Of a stretch of DNA of 38,572 bases, positions 14,493 through 23,139 are shown piece by piece (the stretch's first letter is position 1; each line of letters opens with the position of its first letter). Position numbers and translations under genes: made by a program. The stretch is from NCBI GenBank assembly GCA_018716305.1, contig DVKB01000033.1:1-38572 (forward strand), in the 5' to 3' direction. The notes under the pieces were generated by a model. The model ran no database searches. It had not been told where the DNA came from and saw only the letters and a program-made list of their open reading frames with translations. This DNA comes from Candidatus Scatomonas merdigallinarum (GTDB taxonomy: Bacteria; Bacillota; Clostridia; Lachnospirales; Lachnospiraceae).

Positions 14493-15932
14493 TCAGTACG
14501 CTCTGCCCCAATATACCATTTTTTTGGCGGGTTTGCCGCAGCAGACACAGGTGCCGCTGATCTGTTCCTGCTCAAAGGGAATGCAGCGGGCGGTGGCGGC
14601 GGTGTCTTCTTTGATCTTGTCCTCGCATTCCTGGCAGCCGCACCACATAGCCCGGATGAATCCCGGCTTTTCATTGATGGTGGTCTTGAACTCCTCGTAG
14701 GAGGTCACATCGTAGGTGTGGGCGTTCCGGTGAGCCAGCGCGGTCTCGTACATGTTCTGCTGAATCTCCTCCAGCAGCTTTGCGGCTTTGGCGGGAATCT
14801 CTTCAAAGGGCACGATGTATTTTTCTCTGGTATCTCTGCGGACCAGCACAGCCTGGCCTTTTTCCAGATCTTTGGGTCCCAGCTCCGCCCGCAGAGGAAT
14901 TCCCCGCATCTCCTGCTCGGAGAATTTCCATCCCGGACTCTTCTCGGAAACATCGGTCTTCACCCGGACGCCGGCGGCTTTCAGAGCGGCCTCCAGTTCC
15001 GCGGCCTTGTCCAGAACTCCCGGGGCGTCCTGGCGGATGGGCACGATCATCAGCTGTACGGGAGCGATCCTGGGGGGGAGCTTCAGTCCGCTGTTGTCTC
15101 CGTGAACCATGATCAGGGCGCCGATCATACGGGTGGTCATGCCCCAGGAAGTCTGGTATACGTACTTGAGCGTATTGTCTTTGTCCGTGTACTGGATGCC
15201 GAAGGCTTTGGCGAACCCGTCTCCGAAGTTATGGCTGGTTCCGGACTGCAGAGCCTTGCCATCGTGCATCAGAGATTCGATGGTGTAGGTGGCTTCCGCT
15301 CCGGCAAATTTTTCCTTGTCGGTTTTGCGCCCTTTGATTACAGGGATGGCCAGCACTTCCTCACAGAAATCCGCGTAGACGTTGAGCATCTGGATGGTCC
15401 GCTCCTCTGCCTCCTGGGCGGTGGCATGAGCGGTGTGGCCTTCCTGCCACAGGAATTCCCTGGAGCGGAGGAAGGGACGGGTAGTCTTCTCCCATCTCAC
15501 CACGGAACACCACTGATTGAACACCTTGGGAAGATCTCTGTGGGAGTGAATTTCCCGGGCGTAGAGATCACAGAACAGAGTCTCGGAGGTGGGGCGCACG
15601 CAGAGCCGTTCCTGCAGCGGTTCCAGTCCTCCCTGGGTAACCCAGGCCACTTCCGGGGCGAATCCCTCTACGTGGTCTTTTTCTTTCTGAAGCAGGCTTT
15701 CCGGGATAAACATGGGAAGATATACATTCTCCACCCCTGTCTCCTTAAACCTTCTGTCCAGTTCGCTCTGGATATTTTCCCAGATGGCGTAGCCTGCAGG
15801 CTTGATCACCATGCATCCCTTGACGCTGGTATAGTCGATGAGGTCCGCTTTCAGCACCACATCGGTATACCACTGGGCGAAGTCGTCCTCCATGGAGGTG
15901 ATAGCCTCCACCAGTTTCTTTTCCTTTGCCAT
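14493..15932 (-). CDS. proS: Prolyl-tRNA synthetase, archaeal/eukaryote-like type
   Basis: Charges tRNA-Pro with proline. This is the short class II form without the editing insertion: motif 2 [18 protein letters not shown], the RPTSET stretch, motif 3 with [14 protein letters not shown], an anticodon-binding domain (about 285-390), and the C-terminal zinc-type domain with CGCQEC and CVCCG, ending in the conserved VYWGRAY. 479 aa. The start at 15932 is preferred over the TTG at 15950 because GAGGAGG sits just before the ATG. Controlled by the T-box leader immediately upstream. Confidence 0.96.
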   Translation of the reverse strand: MAKEKKLVEAITSMEDDFAQWYTDVVLKADLIDYTSVKGCMVIKPAGYAIWENIQSELDRRFKETGVENVYLPMFIPESLLQKEKDHVEGFAPEVAWVTQGGLEPLQERLCVRPTSETLFCDLYAREIHSHRDLPKVFNQWCSVVRWEKTTRPFLRSREFLWQEGHTAHATAQEAEERTIQMLNVYADFCEEVLAIPVIKGRKTDKEKFAGAEATYTIESLMHDGKALQSGTSHNFGDGFAKAFGIQYTDKDNTLKYVYQTSWGMTTRMIGALIMVHGDNSGLKLPPRIAPVQLMIVPIRQDAPGVLDKAAELEAALKAAGVRVKTDVSEKSPGWKFSEQEMRGIPLRAELGPKDLEKGQAVLVRRDTREKYIVPFEEIPAKAAKLLEEIQQNMYETALAHRNAHTYDVTSYEEFKTTINEKPGFIRAMWCGCQECEDKIKEDTAATARCIPFEQEQISGTCVCCGKPAKKMVYWGRAY

Positions 15933-15984
15933 GATTTTCTTCCTCCTCAATCAAACATTGCTGCCGGCGGAGCGGCGCGTACAA

Positions 15985-16240
15985 ACAGAAAAGCGCTTAC
16001 CGCAGATCCCTCCCAAGGGACCGACGGTAAGCGCTCGGTGGTACCACCCTATTTAGCTGTCCGAAAAGACAGCTCACTCATTTCGCCTTAACGCGGCGGC
16101 TACGTCCTGCTCCTCACAGGCGGCTCCAGGGGCCGGTTCCACATGGGGGAAGGGAGATCTCGCAGCAGGCAATCTCCTCTCTGAACATCCCGGAATATGT
16201 GTACTATTCCCTATCACAGCACTTTCTCGCTTGAATGCAT
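15985..16240 (-). promoter_or_regulatory. T-box riboswitch of proS
   Basis: On the minus strand the leader carries the T-box antiterminator core GGGTGGTACCACCG (16036-16050 region) followed by a terminator, 11-bp arms at 15992-16002 and 16025-16035 with TTTTCTGTTT after it. Upstream, stem I elements are present (AGAGAGGAGATT, GGAACCGGCCCCTGGAGC). C-rich triplets in this last stretch allow a CCN proline specifier but I could not fix the exact triplet. Uncharged tRNA-Pro should favour readthrough into proS. Confidence 0.9.
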
Positions 16241-16244
16241 CTAT

Positions 16245-16272
16245 TTTATAGCGCGGGCTGCCGGTTTGTCAA
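16245..16272 (-). promoter_or_regulatory. Sigma-A promoter of the proS T-box transcript
   Basis: Minus strand TTGACA (16267-16272), 16-bp spacer, TATAAA (16245-16250). Confidence 0.75.
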
Positions 16273-16301
16273 GCGGAAACCGGCCGGCAGTACTTTTTTC
16301 T

Positions 16302-16330
16302 GTGACAGGCCGTGGCTTCAATGCTATAAT
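16302..16330 (+). promoter_or_regulatory. Sigma-A promoter of cca
   Basis: GTGACA (16302-16307), 17-bp spacer, TATAAT (16325-16330), 71 bp before the TTG start. Confidence 0.65.
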
Positions 16331-16400
16331 AAATCATGCCGGTAACCACCCGCACGGCGCGGGTTTCGGCGCCAGAATCAACAGAAAGGATGATCAGACT

Positions 16401-17735
16401 TTGAAAATTCGACTGCCAGCTACAGTGAAAGCAATCATAGATACCTTACAGGCAAAGGGGTTTGAAGCCTATGCCGTGGGAGGCTGCGTCCGGGACAGTA
16501 TTCTGGGCAGAAAGCCGGATGACTGGGATATTACTACTTCCGCCAGGCCGGAACAGGTCAAGAAAATTTTTCAAAGAACCGTGGACACGGGGCTGGCCCA
16601 TGGAACAGTGACGGTGCTTCTGGGCAGCGGCGTCCATGAAGTTACCACCTATCGGATCGACGGCGAGTACGAGGATTCCCGCCATCCCAGGGACGTCACT
16701 TTTACTGCCAGCCTGGAAGAAGATCTGAAACGGAGGGATTTTACCATCAATGCCATGGCGTATAATGAGACCGCCGGGCTGGTAGACCTTTACGGAGGCA
16801 TGGAGGACCTGCAGAAGCGCCGGATCCGCTGCGTGGGAAATCCCCTGGACCGGTTCGGCGAAGACGCCCTGCGCATCATGCGCTCTGTGCGGTTTTCCGC
16901 CCAGCTGCATTTCTCTATTGAGAAAAAGACCTGGGAGGCGGTGAAAGTCCTGGCCCCCACGCTCTCCCGGATCAGCGCGGAGCGGATCTGCGCGGAACTT
17001 CTGAAACTGCTTCTCTCCGATCATCCCGAAGAGCTGAAAACCGCCTGGGAGGCGGGAATCACCCGGGTTGTGCTGCCGGAATTTGATGAATTAATGAAAA
17101 CGCCTCAGAATAATCCCCACCACTGCTGGAATGTGGGGGAGCATACTCTGAACAGTCTCTGCCAGGTGGAGGCGGACAAGGTTCTGCGGCTGACCATGCT
17201 GCTGCATGATATGGGAAAGCCTGCCTGCAGGACTATCGATCCGGAAGGCATCGATCATTTTAAGGGCCATGGAGAAGTCAGCGCCCGGATGGCGGAGGAG
17301 ATTCTGCGGCGGCTGCGGATGGATCACGATACCATACAGAAGGTGTCAAAGCTGACCCGGTATCACGATTGGCGGGTGGAACCCGCGGAGCGGAATGTCC
17401 GCAGGGCGGTGAATCGCATGGGCAGAGAGCTGTTTCCGCTTTTGCTGAAAGTGCAGACTGCGGACACCCTGGCTCAGAGCCGGTGGTACAGAGAGGAAAA
17501 ACTGGATCGGATCCGGAAGGTGCGGCAGGTGTACCGGAAAATTCTGGAGGAGAATCAGTGTGTGTCCCTGAAGGAACTGGCCATAACGGGAAAGGACCTC
17601 ATCGGCCTTGGGATGAAGCCGGGTCCTGCCATCGGTGAAGTCTTAAGCGGGGCTCTGGAGCAGGTTTTGGAGGAACCGGAAAAAAATACAAAAGAATATC
17701 TGCTGGACTTCTGCCGAAAGTACAGGCGGAAGTAA
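16401..17735 (+). CDS. cca: CCA-adding tRNA nucleotidyltransferase with HD domain
   Basis: Adds or repairs the 3' CCA of tRNAs. Seen: the nucleotidyltransferase motif YAVGGCVRDSILGRKPDDWDI with the two metal-binding Asp residues, the RRDFTINAMAYN motif, the RFSAQLHFSIEKKTWEA region, and a C-terminal HD domain with LLHDMGKP (about residues 270-278). 444 aa. The TTG at 16401 is chosen because AGAAAGGA lies 10 nt upstream and the family begins near this point; the open frame reaches back to 16197, across the promoter. The tRNA genes at 31098 and 31186 lack an encoded CCA, in keeping with a need for this enzyme. Confidence 0.93.
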   Translation: MKIRLPATVKAIIDTLQAKGFEAYAVGGCVRDSILGRKPDDWDITTSARPEQVKKIFQRTVDTGLAHGTVTVLLGSGVHEVTTYRIDGEYEDSRHPRDVTFTASLEEDLKRRDFTINAMAYNETAGLVDLYGGMEDLQKRRIRCVGNPLDRFGEDALRIMRSVRFSAQLHFSIEKKTWEAVKVLAPTLSRISAERICAELLKLLLSDHPEELKTAWEAGITRVVLPEFDELMKTPQNNPHHCWNVGEHTLNSLCQVEADKVLRLTMLLHDMGKPACRTIDPEGIDHFKGHGEVSARMAEEILRRLRMDHDTIQKVSKLTRYHDWRVEPAERNVRRAVNRMGRELFPLLLKVQTADTLAQSRWYREEKLDRIRKVRQVYRKILEENQCVSLKELAITGKDLIGLGMKPGPAIGEVLSGALEQVLEEPEKNTKEYLLDFCRKYRRK

Positions 17736-17750
17736 GATCCGGGAAAACGC

Positions 17751-17777
17751 ATGTGTTCCCTGCTGTCCGCATAGGAT
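17751..17777 (+). promoter_or_regulatory. Candidate mother-cell (sigma-E/K) promoter of cotS
   Basis: ATG (17751-17753), 16 bp, then CATAGGAT (17770-17777); extended to 17778 the same box reads CATAGGATA, which also fits the sigma-K -10 CATAnnnTA. The gene is a CotS homologue, so a mother-cell sigma factor is expected. Confidence 0.4.
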
Positions 17778-17837
17778 AGAAAGACGGAAGAGCTGCCGGG
17801 AAGATACCTGGCGCAAGAAAGTCTTAAAAAGGGGGAA

Positions 17838-18815
17838 ATGTGTGTGTATGATCGGGGTTTATGGATCCTGGAACAGTACGGGCTGACTGCCAAAACGTCA
17901 TCCAGGGGAAGAGGAGTTCTGCTGTACGAGACCGAGGAGGGATGGGTCAGCATCCGGGAGTACGGCGGCACCAGAAAAAAGCTGGAACAGCAGTACGCCC
18001 TGATGGAAAAGCTGCGGAATGCCGGTTTTCCGCGGTTGGACAGACTGCACCGGAACCAGGAGGGTGAACTGATCTCCAGAGATCGGGAGGAAAACAGTTA
18101 CGTGCTCCGGGACTGGTGTCAGGGGCGGGAATGTGATACCAGATCTGTCGGCGATATTGAACAGGCGGTCAGGCGCCTGGCCGAAATGCATAAGGTTATG
18201 CGCATGGAGGCGCAGGAAGAGTACGTCCGGGAATCGCTGATCCACGAGTGCGCCAGACACAACGCCGAGATCCGCAGAACCCGGAAATTTATCCTCAGGA
18301 AGCAGAAAAAGAATGTATTTGAGATCCGGCTGCTGGCTGCTGTTCCCCGTTTTCTGGAAAAAGGGGAGGAGACAGAGGAGGCCCTGAGGCATTCCGGCTA
18401 TGAAGAGCTGCGGGAAGAAAGCCTGAAAGCAGGAACCGTCTGCCATGGGGACTACAGTCAGCACAACGTGCTGTTTCAGGGAGCCCAGACCGCGGTGACG
18501 AATTTCTGGCACTGGAATTATGATATGCAGACTGCGGATCTCTGCCACTTTATGAGAAAGATTCTGGAAAAGCATAACTGGGATCTGCACATGGGACGGG
18601 GAATGCTGGATACCTACTGCCGGGCCCGCCCTCTAAAGAGAGAGGAGCTTCTGAACCTGAAACTGCGTCTTTCCTATCCCTGGAAGTTCTGGAAGCTCTG
18701 CAATTACTACGAAAGCACCAATAAAGTATGGATTTCCGGAAAAAATATGGAGAAACTGGATCAGTTGGAAAAACAGTGGAATTCCTGGCTGTATTTTCTT
18801 GAAAAGGCCTTTTAG
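17838..18815 (+). CDS. cotS: CotS-family spore coat protein (kinase-like fold)
   Basis: Member of the CotS/CotI/YutH family, spore-coat proteins with an aminoglycoside-phosphotransferase-like fold. Seen: an N-terminal lobe (VSIREYGGTRKKLEQQ), a middle stretch rich in charged residues, the catalytic-loop-like VCHGDYSQHNVLF (about residues 200-212), and the DLCHFMRKILEKHNWD segment. The metal-binding DFG-like Asp appears replaced in AVTNFWHWNYD, so enzyme activity is doubtful. 325 aa, ATG behind GGGGG. Single gene between cca and the phosphohexomutase gene. Confidence 0.82.
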   Translation: MCVYDRGLWILEQYGLTAKTSSRGRGVLLYETEEGWVSIREYGGTRKKLEQQYALMEKLRNAGFPRLDRLHRNQEGELISRDREENSYVLRDWCQGRECDTRSVGDIEQAVRRLAEMHKVMRMEAQEEYVRESLIHECARHNAEIRRTRKFILRKQKKNVFEIRLLAAVPRFLEKGEETEEALRHSGYEELREESLKAGTVCHGDYSQHNVLFQGAQTAVTNFWHWNYDMQTADLCHFMRKILEKHNWDLHMGRGMLDTYCRARPLKREELLNLKLRLSYPWKFWKLCNYYESTNKVWISGKNMEKLDQLEKQWNSWLYFLEKAF

Positions 18816-18818
18816 CGA

Positions 18819-18847
18819 TTCCTTTTTCCGGGAGATTGGTATATAAT
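18819..18847 (+). promoter_or_regulatory. Probable promoter of the phosphohexomutase gene
   Basis: A clear -10 TATAAT (18842-18847) with a weak -35 TTCCTT (18819-18824) at 17-bp spacing. Confidence 0.5.
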
Positions 18848-18888
18848 AGAGCATTATAAGGAATTTCTATATTTATGGAGGTACGAAC

Positions 18889-20622
18889 ATGGATTACAAA
18901 GAGGTGTACGAATCCTGGCTGAGCAATCCTTACTTTGACGAAAAGACCAAAGAGGAGCTGCGGGGCATCGCGGGAGATGAAAACGAAATCAAGGAACGGT
19001 TCTATAAAGAACTGGAATTCGGAACCGCGGGTCTTCGCGGAATCATCGGCGCCGGCACCAACCGGATGAACATCTATACGGTGAGAAAGACTACCCAGGG
19101 CCTGGCAAATTACATCCTTTCCGTAGACGGACAGTCCAAGGGTGTGGCCATCGCCTATGATTCCCGCCGCATGTCGCCGGAATTTGCCAATGAGGCGGCC
19201 CTGTGCCTGGCGGCTAACGGCATCAAGGCGTATATTTTTGAAAGCCTGCGCCCGACGCCGGAACTGTCCTACGCCGTGAGAAAGCTGGGATGCATCGCCG
19301 GCATTAACATTACCGCCAGCCACAATCCGCCGGAATACAACGGATATAAAGTATACTGGGAGGACGGCGCGCAGATCACACCGCCCCATGACAGCGGCAT
19401 CATGGCTGAGGTGGGAAAGGTGACGGATTTCGCGGAAGTAAAGACCATGCCCAGGGAAGAGGCTGAAAAAGCCGGACTGTACCAGGTAATCGGACAGGCC
19501 GTGGATGATTCCTATATGGCGGAGCTGAAAAGCCAGGTGTTACATATGGATTCCATTCAGGAAATGGCAGATCAGCTGAAGATCGTGTATACGCCTCTCC
19601 ACGGAACCGGAAATATTCCCGCCCGCCGCGTGCTGAAGGAACTGGGCTTTAATCATGTCTATGTAGTAAAAGAGCAGGAACTGCCGGACGGGGAATTCCC
19701 CACGGTGAGCTACCCCAATCCGGAGGCGGAGGAAGCCTTTGCCCTGGGACTGAAGCTGGCAAAAGAGGTGGACGCGGATCTGGTGCTTGCCACAGACCCC
19801 GACGCGGACCGTCTGGGCGTGCGTGTCAAAGACGCCAAGACCGGGGAATATCACACCCTGACCGGAAATATGTCCGGATGCCTGCTGGCGGACTATGAGA
19901 TCGGACAGAAAAAAGCCCTGAAAGGCCTGCCGGAGGACGGAGCCCTGATTACCACCATTGTTTCCACCAACATGGCGGGAGCCATCGCCAGATATTACGG
20001 CGTGAAGCTCATCGAAGTGCTTACCGGTTTCAAGTATATCGGACAGCAGATCCTGAATTTTGAAACCTCCGGAAAGGGAACCTATCTCTTCGGCTTTGAG
20101 GAAAGCTACGGCTGCCTGATCGGAACCCATGCCAGAGACAAGGACGCCATTGTGGCTACCATGGCCCTCTGCGAGGCGGCGGCTTACTATAAATCCAAAG
20201 GCATGACCCTCTGGGACGCCATGATTCAGATGTACGAGAGATACGGATACTATAAAGACGACATCAAGTCTATTACGCTCAAGGGCATCGAGGGTCTGGC
20301 AAAGATCCAGGAGATTATGGACACCCTGCGGAAGAATCCGCCGAAACAGATCGGAGCCTACAAAGTGACAGCCACCAGAGATTACAAAGAGGATAAAATC
20401 GTAAATCTGGCTACCGGGGAGACGGGTACCACAGGACTGCCCTCCTCCAACGTGCTGTACTATGATCTGGAAGACGACGCGTGGCTCTGCGTGCGTCCTT
20501 CCGGAACGGAACCGAAGATCAAATTCTATTACGGGATCAAGGGCACTTCTCTGGAAGACGCGGATGCGAAATCCGAGGCCATGGGGAAAGATGTCCTGGA
20601 TATGATCCAGAAAATGCTGTGA
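18889..20622 (+). CDS. pgcA: Alpha-phosphoglucomutase / phosphohexomutase
   Basis: Interconverts glucose-1-phosphate and glucose-6-phosphate, feeding cell-wall and glycolipid sugar nucleotides. Seen: the phosphoserine loop ITASHNPPEYNGYK (about residues 142-155), the Mg-binding DPDADRLG (about 304-311), the sugar-binding FGFEESYG (about 403-410) and the phosphate-binding RPSGTEPKIKFY near the C-terminus. N-terminal EFGTAGLRGIIGAG is typical. 577 aa matches the PgcA/YhxB type. It ends 3 bp before mazG, which suggests cotranscription. Confidence 0.93.
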   Translation: MDYKEVYESWLSNPYFDEKTKEELRGIAGDENEIKERFYKELEFGTAGLRGIIGAGTNRMNIYTVRKTTQGLANYILSVDGQSKGVAIAYDSRRMSPEFANEAALCLAANGIKAYIFESLRPTPELSYAVRKLGCIAGINITASHNPPEYNGYKVYWEDGAQITPPHDSGIMAEVGKVTDFAEVKTMPREEAEKAGLYQVIGQAVDDSYMAELKSQVLHMDSIQEMADQLKIVYTPLHGTGNIPARRVLKELGFNHVYVVKEQELPDGEFPTVSYPNPEAEEAFALGLKLAKEVDADLVLATDPDADRLGVRVKDAKTGEYHTLTGNMSGCLLADYEIGQKKALKGLPEDGALITTIVSTNMAGAIARYYGVKLIEVLTGFKYIGQQILNFETSGKGTYLFGFEESYGCLIGTHARDKDAIVATMALCEAAAYYKSKGMTLWDAMIQMYERYGYYKDDIKSITLKGIEGLAKIQEIMDTLRKNPPKQIGAYKVTATRDYKEDKIVNLATGETGTTGLPSSNVLYYDLEDDAWLCVRPSGTEPKIKFYYGIKGTSLEDADAKSEAMGKDVLDMIQKML

Positions 20623-20625
20623 TTT

Positions 20626-21333
20626 ATGAAAAAAGAACAGTATACCTGGGAGGACTTCCGCGGGATCATTGCCAGACTCAGGGCGCCGGAGGGCTGTCCC
20701 TGGGACCGGGCGCAGACCCACCAGTCTCTGCGGGGCTGCATGATTGAGGAAGCCTATGAAGCAGTGGACGCCATACGGATTTTAAGCGAGACCGGGAACA
20801 GTGAAAACCTTCAGGAGGAGCTGGGGGATGTGCTGATGCAGGTAGTGCTTCACAGTCAGATCGCGGAGGAAGAGGGCCTCTTTAATCTGGAGGATGTGGT
20901 GGACGGCATCAGCCGCAAAATGATCTATCGCCATCCTCATGTGTTTGGCAGCGTCCAGGCGGATACGCCGGAGAAAGTTCTGCGCAGCTGGGAAGAACTG
21001 AAAAAGAAAGAAAAGGGCGATCCGGCTCCCGAGGAAGAGATCGCCGCGGTGCCCCGCTGTCTGCCGGCACTGATCCGGACTCAGAAGATCCAGAAAAAAC
21101 TGGAAAAATATTACGGAGCGTTTCAGAACGACGCGGACAGCTTCCGGGAGGCAAGGGAAGCCCTGGACGCCCTGGAGCGAGAGAACGATTCTGCCGGAGC
21201 CGGAAAGCTGGCCGGCAGCCTCCTTCTTCAGATCTGCAATCTTCTGCGGCTGAAAGGGATCAGCGGAGAAGAAGCGCTGGCAGATGCCCTGGAGAACTTG
21301 TTAAAAATCTATGAAATAGAGGATTCTCCTTGA
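20626..21333 (+). CDS. mazG: MazG-type nucleoside triphosphate pyrophosphohydrolase
   Basis: Hydrolyses NTPs/dNTPs to monophosphates and pyrophosphate, a house-cleaning activity. Seen: CPWDRAQTHQSLRGCMIEEAYEAVDAI, the metal-binding EExx(E)D pattern, EELGDVLMQVVLHSQIAEE, and RHPHVFG. 235 aa, containing one full MazG domain and part of a second. It occupies the place of yabN in the Bacillus yabN-yabO-yabP-yabQ-divIC order; the N-terminal methylase domain of YabN is absent. Confidence 0.92.
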   Translation: MKKEQYTWEDFRGIIARLRAPEGCPWDRAQTHQSLRGCMIEEAYEAVDAIRILSETGNSENLQEELGDVLMQVVLHSQIAEEEGLFNLEDVVDGISRKMIYRHPHVFGSVQADTPEKVLRSWEELKKKEKGDPAPEEEIAAVPRCLPALIRTQKIQKKLEKYYGAFQNDADSFREAREALDALERENDSAGAGKLAGSLLLQICNLLRLKGISGEEALADALENLLKIYEIEDSP

Positions 21334-21358
21334 CAAACACCATGCCTGAGTATATAAA
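21330..21358 (+). promoter_or_regulatory. Strong sigma-A promoter of hup
   Basis: TTGACA (21330-21335), 17-bp spacer, TATAAA (21353-21358). The -35 overlaps the mazG stop codon. Confidence 0.8.
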
Positions 21359-21447
21359 TATTGTGTAGTGTCAGGGGAAAGTTTGCCCTTTTCCGGCCCG
21401 GGCCGAAAGGGAAAATAGACAAGAAAAACACAGGAGGAACTTTACAC

Positions 21448-21720
21448 ATGAATAAGACAGAATTAATCGCGGCCATTGCTGACCAGACCCAGTTGTCCAA
21501 AAAGGATGCGGAAGCAGCTTTAAAAGCCTTTGTAGATGTAGTATCAGCGGAACTGAAAAACGGCGGCAAGGTGCAGCTGGTGGGCTTCGGTACCTTTGAG
21601 GTGTCCGAGAGAGCGGCCAGAGAGGGAAGAAATCCTCAGACCGGCGAAACCATGGAGATCAAAGCGTCCAGAACTCCCAAGTTCAAAGCCGGAAAAGCTC
21701 TGAAGGATATGATGAACTGA
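21448..21720 (+). CDS. hup: HU-family DNA-binding protein
   Basis: Nucleoid protein that bends DNA without strong sequence preference. The 90 residues show the complete HU pattern: [35 protein letters not shown] (DNA-binding beta arm) and [10 protein letters not shown]. The start at 21448 follows AGGAGG at 21432; the longer frame from 21361 is leader. Confidence 0.96.
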   Translation: MNKTELIAAIADQTQLSKKDAEAALKAFVDVVSAELKNGGKVQLVGFGTFEVSERAAREGRNPQTGETMEIKASRTPKFKAGKALKDMMN

Positions 21721-21724
21721 CCCC

Positions 21725-21964
21725 ATGCGGCTGGATAAATATTTAAAAGTCTCAAGGCTTATCAAGAGGCGCAGCGTGGCGAACGAGGCCTGCGACGCGG
21801 GACGGGTGCTGGTGAACGGGAAACCGGCCCGGGCATCCCTGGCGGTAAAGGCGGGAGATACCCTGGAGATCCTGTTCGGCACCAAAACCGTAAAGGTGGA
21901 GGTTCTGAATGTGCAGGAAACCGTCCGCAAAGAGGAAGCCGAGACCATGTACAGGTACCTGTAG
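21725..21964 (+). CDS. rqcP: S4-domain RNA-binding protein RqcP (YabO)
   Basis: Small S4-fold protein; the Bacillus homologue works with RqcH on stalled 50S subunits during ribosome quality control. The whole 79-residue protein is an S4 domain: MRLDKYLKVSRLIKRRSVA, CDAGRVLVNGK, and VKAGDTLEI. Four bp after hup, so cotranscribed with it. A hairpin that includes the yabP ribosome site follows. Confidence 0.92.
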   Translation: MRLDKYLKVSRLIKRRSVANEACDAGRVLVNGKPARASLAVKAGDTLEILFGTKTVKVEVLNVQETVRKEEAETMYRYL

Positions 21965-21970
21965 AAAGTA

Positions 21971-21997
21971 ATAAGCAAGGCAGAGCCTCCATATAAT
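21971..21997 (+). promoter_or_regulatory. Sigma-E promoter of yabP
   Basis: ATA (21971-21973), exactly 16 bp, then CATATAAT (21990-21997), one mismatch from the sigma-E consensus ATA-16-CATAcAnT. The predicted start is near 22004, in the loop of the hairpin at 21985-22022. yabP is a sigma-E gene in Bacillus. Confidence 0.7.
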
Positions 21998-22022
21998 GGA
22001 AAATAGACCATTATATGGAGGC
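21985..22022 (+). terminator. Perfect 15-bp hairpin that masks the yabP ribosome site
   Basis: GCCTCCATATAATGG (21985-21999) pairs exactly with CCATTATATGGAGGC (22008-22022), with an 8-nt loop, followed by TTTT. The right arm contains GGAGG (22017-22021), the yabP ribosome site. In readthrough RNA from hup-rqcP it should terminate or hide the site; RNA started at the sigma-E promoter begins in the loop and lacks the left arm. Confidence 0.75.
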
Positions 22023-22029
22023 TTTTCGT

Positions 22030-22299
22030 ATGGAGGAACAAGCGCATCATCTGGAGCTGTCCCACAGAGAAAAGGGGACGGTGACAGGCGTTCTGGAGGT
22101 GATCGCCTTTGATGAACATGAAATACTCCTGAAGACCAGCCAGGGAATGCTGACCATCAAGGGAAACGACCTTCATGTAAGCAGACTGGATCTGGATTCC
22201 GGGGAGACAGAACTGGAAGGAAAGGTGGACGCCCTTTTGTATTCCGGGAAGGAACCGAAAAAGAAAAAAGGTTCCGCCCTGGCCAGACTTTTCGGGTGA
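22030..22299 (+). CDS. yabP: Sporulation protein YabP
   Basis: Needed for spore cortex formation in Bacillus; made in the mother cell. Seen: HHLELSHREKGTVTGVLEVIAFDEHEILLKTS, then MLTIKGNDLHVSRLDLDSGETELEGKVDAL, the typical all-beta YabP pattern. 89 residues from the ATG at 22030, which has GGAGG 8 nt upstream; the ATG at 22015 lies inside the hairpin and has no site. Followed directly by yabQ. Confidence 0.92.
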   Translation: MEEQAHHLELSHREKGTVTGVLEVIAFDEHEILLKTSQGMLTIKGNDLHVSRLDLDSGETELEGKVDALLYSGKEPKKKKGSALARLFG

Positions 22300-22304
22300 A
22301 GGCT

Positions 22305-22823
22305 ATGAGCGCGTATATGACCGGAGAACTGCTGCTGTTTGCCCGGGCATTCTGGAATGGGGCTCTCCTGCTTCTGATCTACGATGTGATTCGGATCCTT
22401 CGCGGAGCCGTTCCCCACGGAAAGATTCTCACCGCCGCGGAGGATATTCTGTTCTGGATTTTCTCCGCGTTCTGGCTGCTGGGATATTTTTACCGGGAAA
22501 ACAGCGGCGTTCTCCGGGGATATCTCTTTGCGGGCTTTCTGCTGGGAGCCCTGGCCTGCCATTTCAGCGTCAGCCGTTTTTTTGTCAGATGGGGGACGGA
22601 AATCCTGAAAGGCTGTGGAAAAATACTGTCCATGCCGTTGAAAGGGATAAAAAAAGCAACAAAAAGGTTGAAATTTCGGATGTTTCGGTTTAGAATTTAC
22701 TGGTATAACAGGTTTCATGTGGACAAAGGCCCCAGGGGCCGCTGGTTTCATAACAGGGATGGAAAGCATGAAAAAAGAGAAAAACAAAAACAGCCGAAAA
22801 ACAGCCGCAGCCCGGCAGAGTAA
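22305..22823 (+). CDS. yabQ: Spore cortex protein YabQ
   Basis: Integral membrane protein of the outer forespore membrane required for cortex synthesis in Bacillus. Seen: a hydrophobic segment (LLLFARAFWNGALLLLIYDVIRILR), a second (DILFWIFSAFWLLGYFYRE) and a third (LFAGFLLGALACHF), then a basic tail. A GTG at 22296 overlapping the yabP stop is an alternative start; ATG at 22305 has AAGG just before it. The 3' end overlaps divIC by about 55 bp. Confidence 0.88.
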   Translation: MSAYMTGELLLFARAFWNGALLLLIYDVIRILRGAVPHGKILTAAEDILFWIFSAFWLLGYFYRENSGVLRGYLFAGFLLGALACHFSVSRFFVRWGTEILKGCGKILSMPLKGIKKATKRLKFRMFRFRIYWYNRFHVDKGPRGRWFHNRDGKHEKREKQKQPKNSRSPAE

Positions 22824-23088
22824 ACGCACGATCCTGGGGATCACAGCAGTGGTCTGCGTTTTAATGGCGGTGCTTCTGGTGCAGGGCAGCAGCCTGCGGG
22901 GGAAGCTGGCGGCCAATGAAAACCGGGAACAGGAACTGCAGCAGCAGATCGACGCGGAACAGCAGCGGACAGAAGAGATCGAGGATCTGCAGGACTATAT
23001 GAAAAGCGATGAATACGCGGAAAAAACCGCCAGGGAAAAACTGGGACTGGTGAAGGACGGGGAGATCTTGTTTAAAGAAGCGGACTGA
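22768..23088 (+). CDS. divIC: Septum formation protein DivIC/FtsB-like
   Basis: Bitopic divisome protein. 106 residues: a basic cytoplasmic start, one membrane segment (ILGITAVVCVLMAVLLVQG, about 22-40), an extracellular coiled coil (ENREQELQQQIDAEQQRTEEI) and the C-terminal YAEKTAREKLGLVKDGEILF motif of the family. The start is inside the end of yabQ (another frame). Same position as divIC in Bacillus. A GC-rich hairpin followed by TTTTT lies directly after the stop. Confidence 0.92.
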   Translation: MKKEKNKNSRKTAAARQSKRTILGITAVVCVLMAVLLVQGSSLRGKLAANENREQELQQQIDAEQQRTEEIEDLQDYMKSDEYAEKTAREKLGLVKDGEILFKEAD

Positions 23089-23108
23089 CCGGCGGGCCCG
23101 CGGTTTTT
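23087..23108 (+). terminator. Short GC hairpin after divIC
   Basis: ACCG-GCGGGCCCGC-GGT can fold on itself and is followed by TTTTT. It separates the yabP-divIC run from the spoIIE promoter. Confidence 0.5.
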
Positions 23109-23139
23109 GTTGAAATATTTTACAGATTACGGTAGCTTT

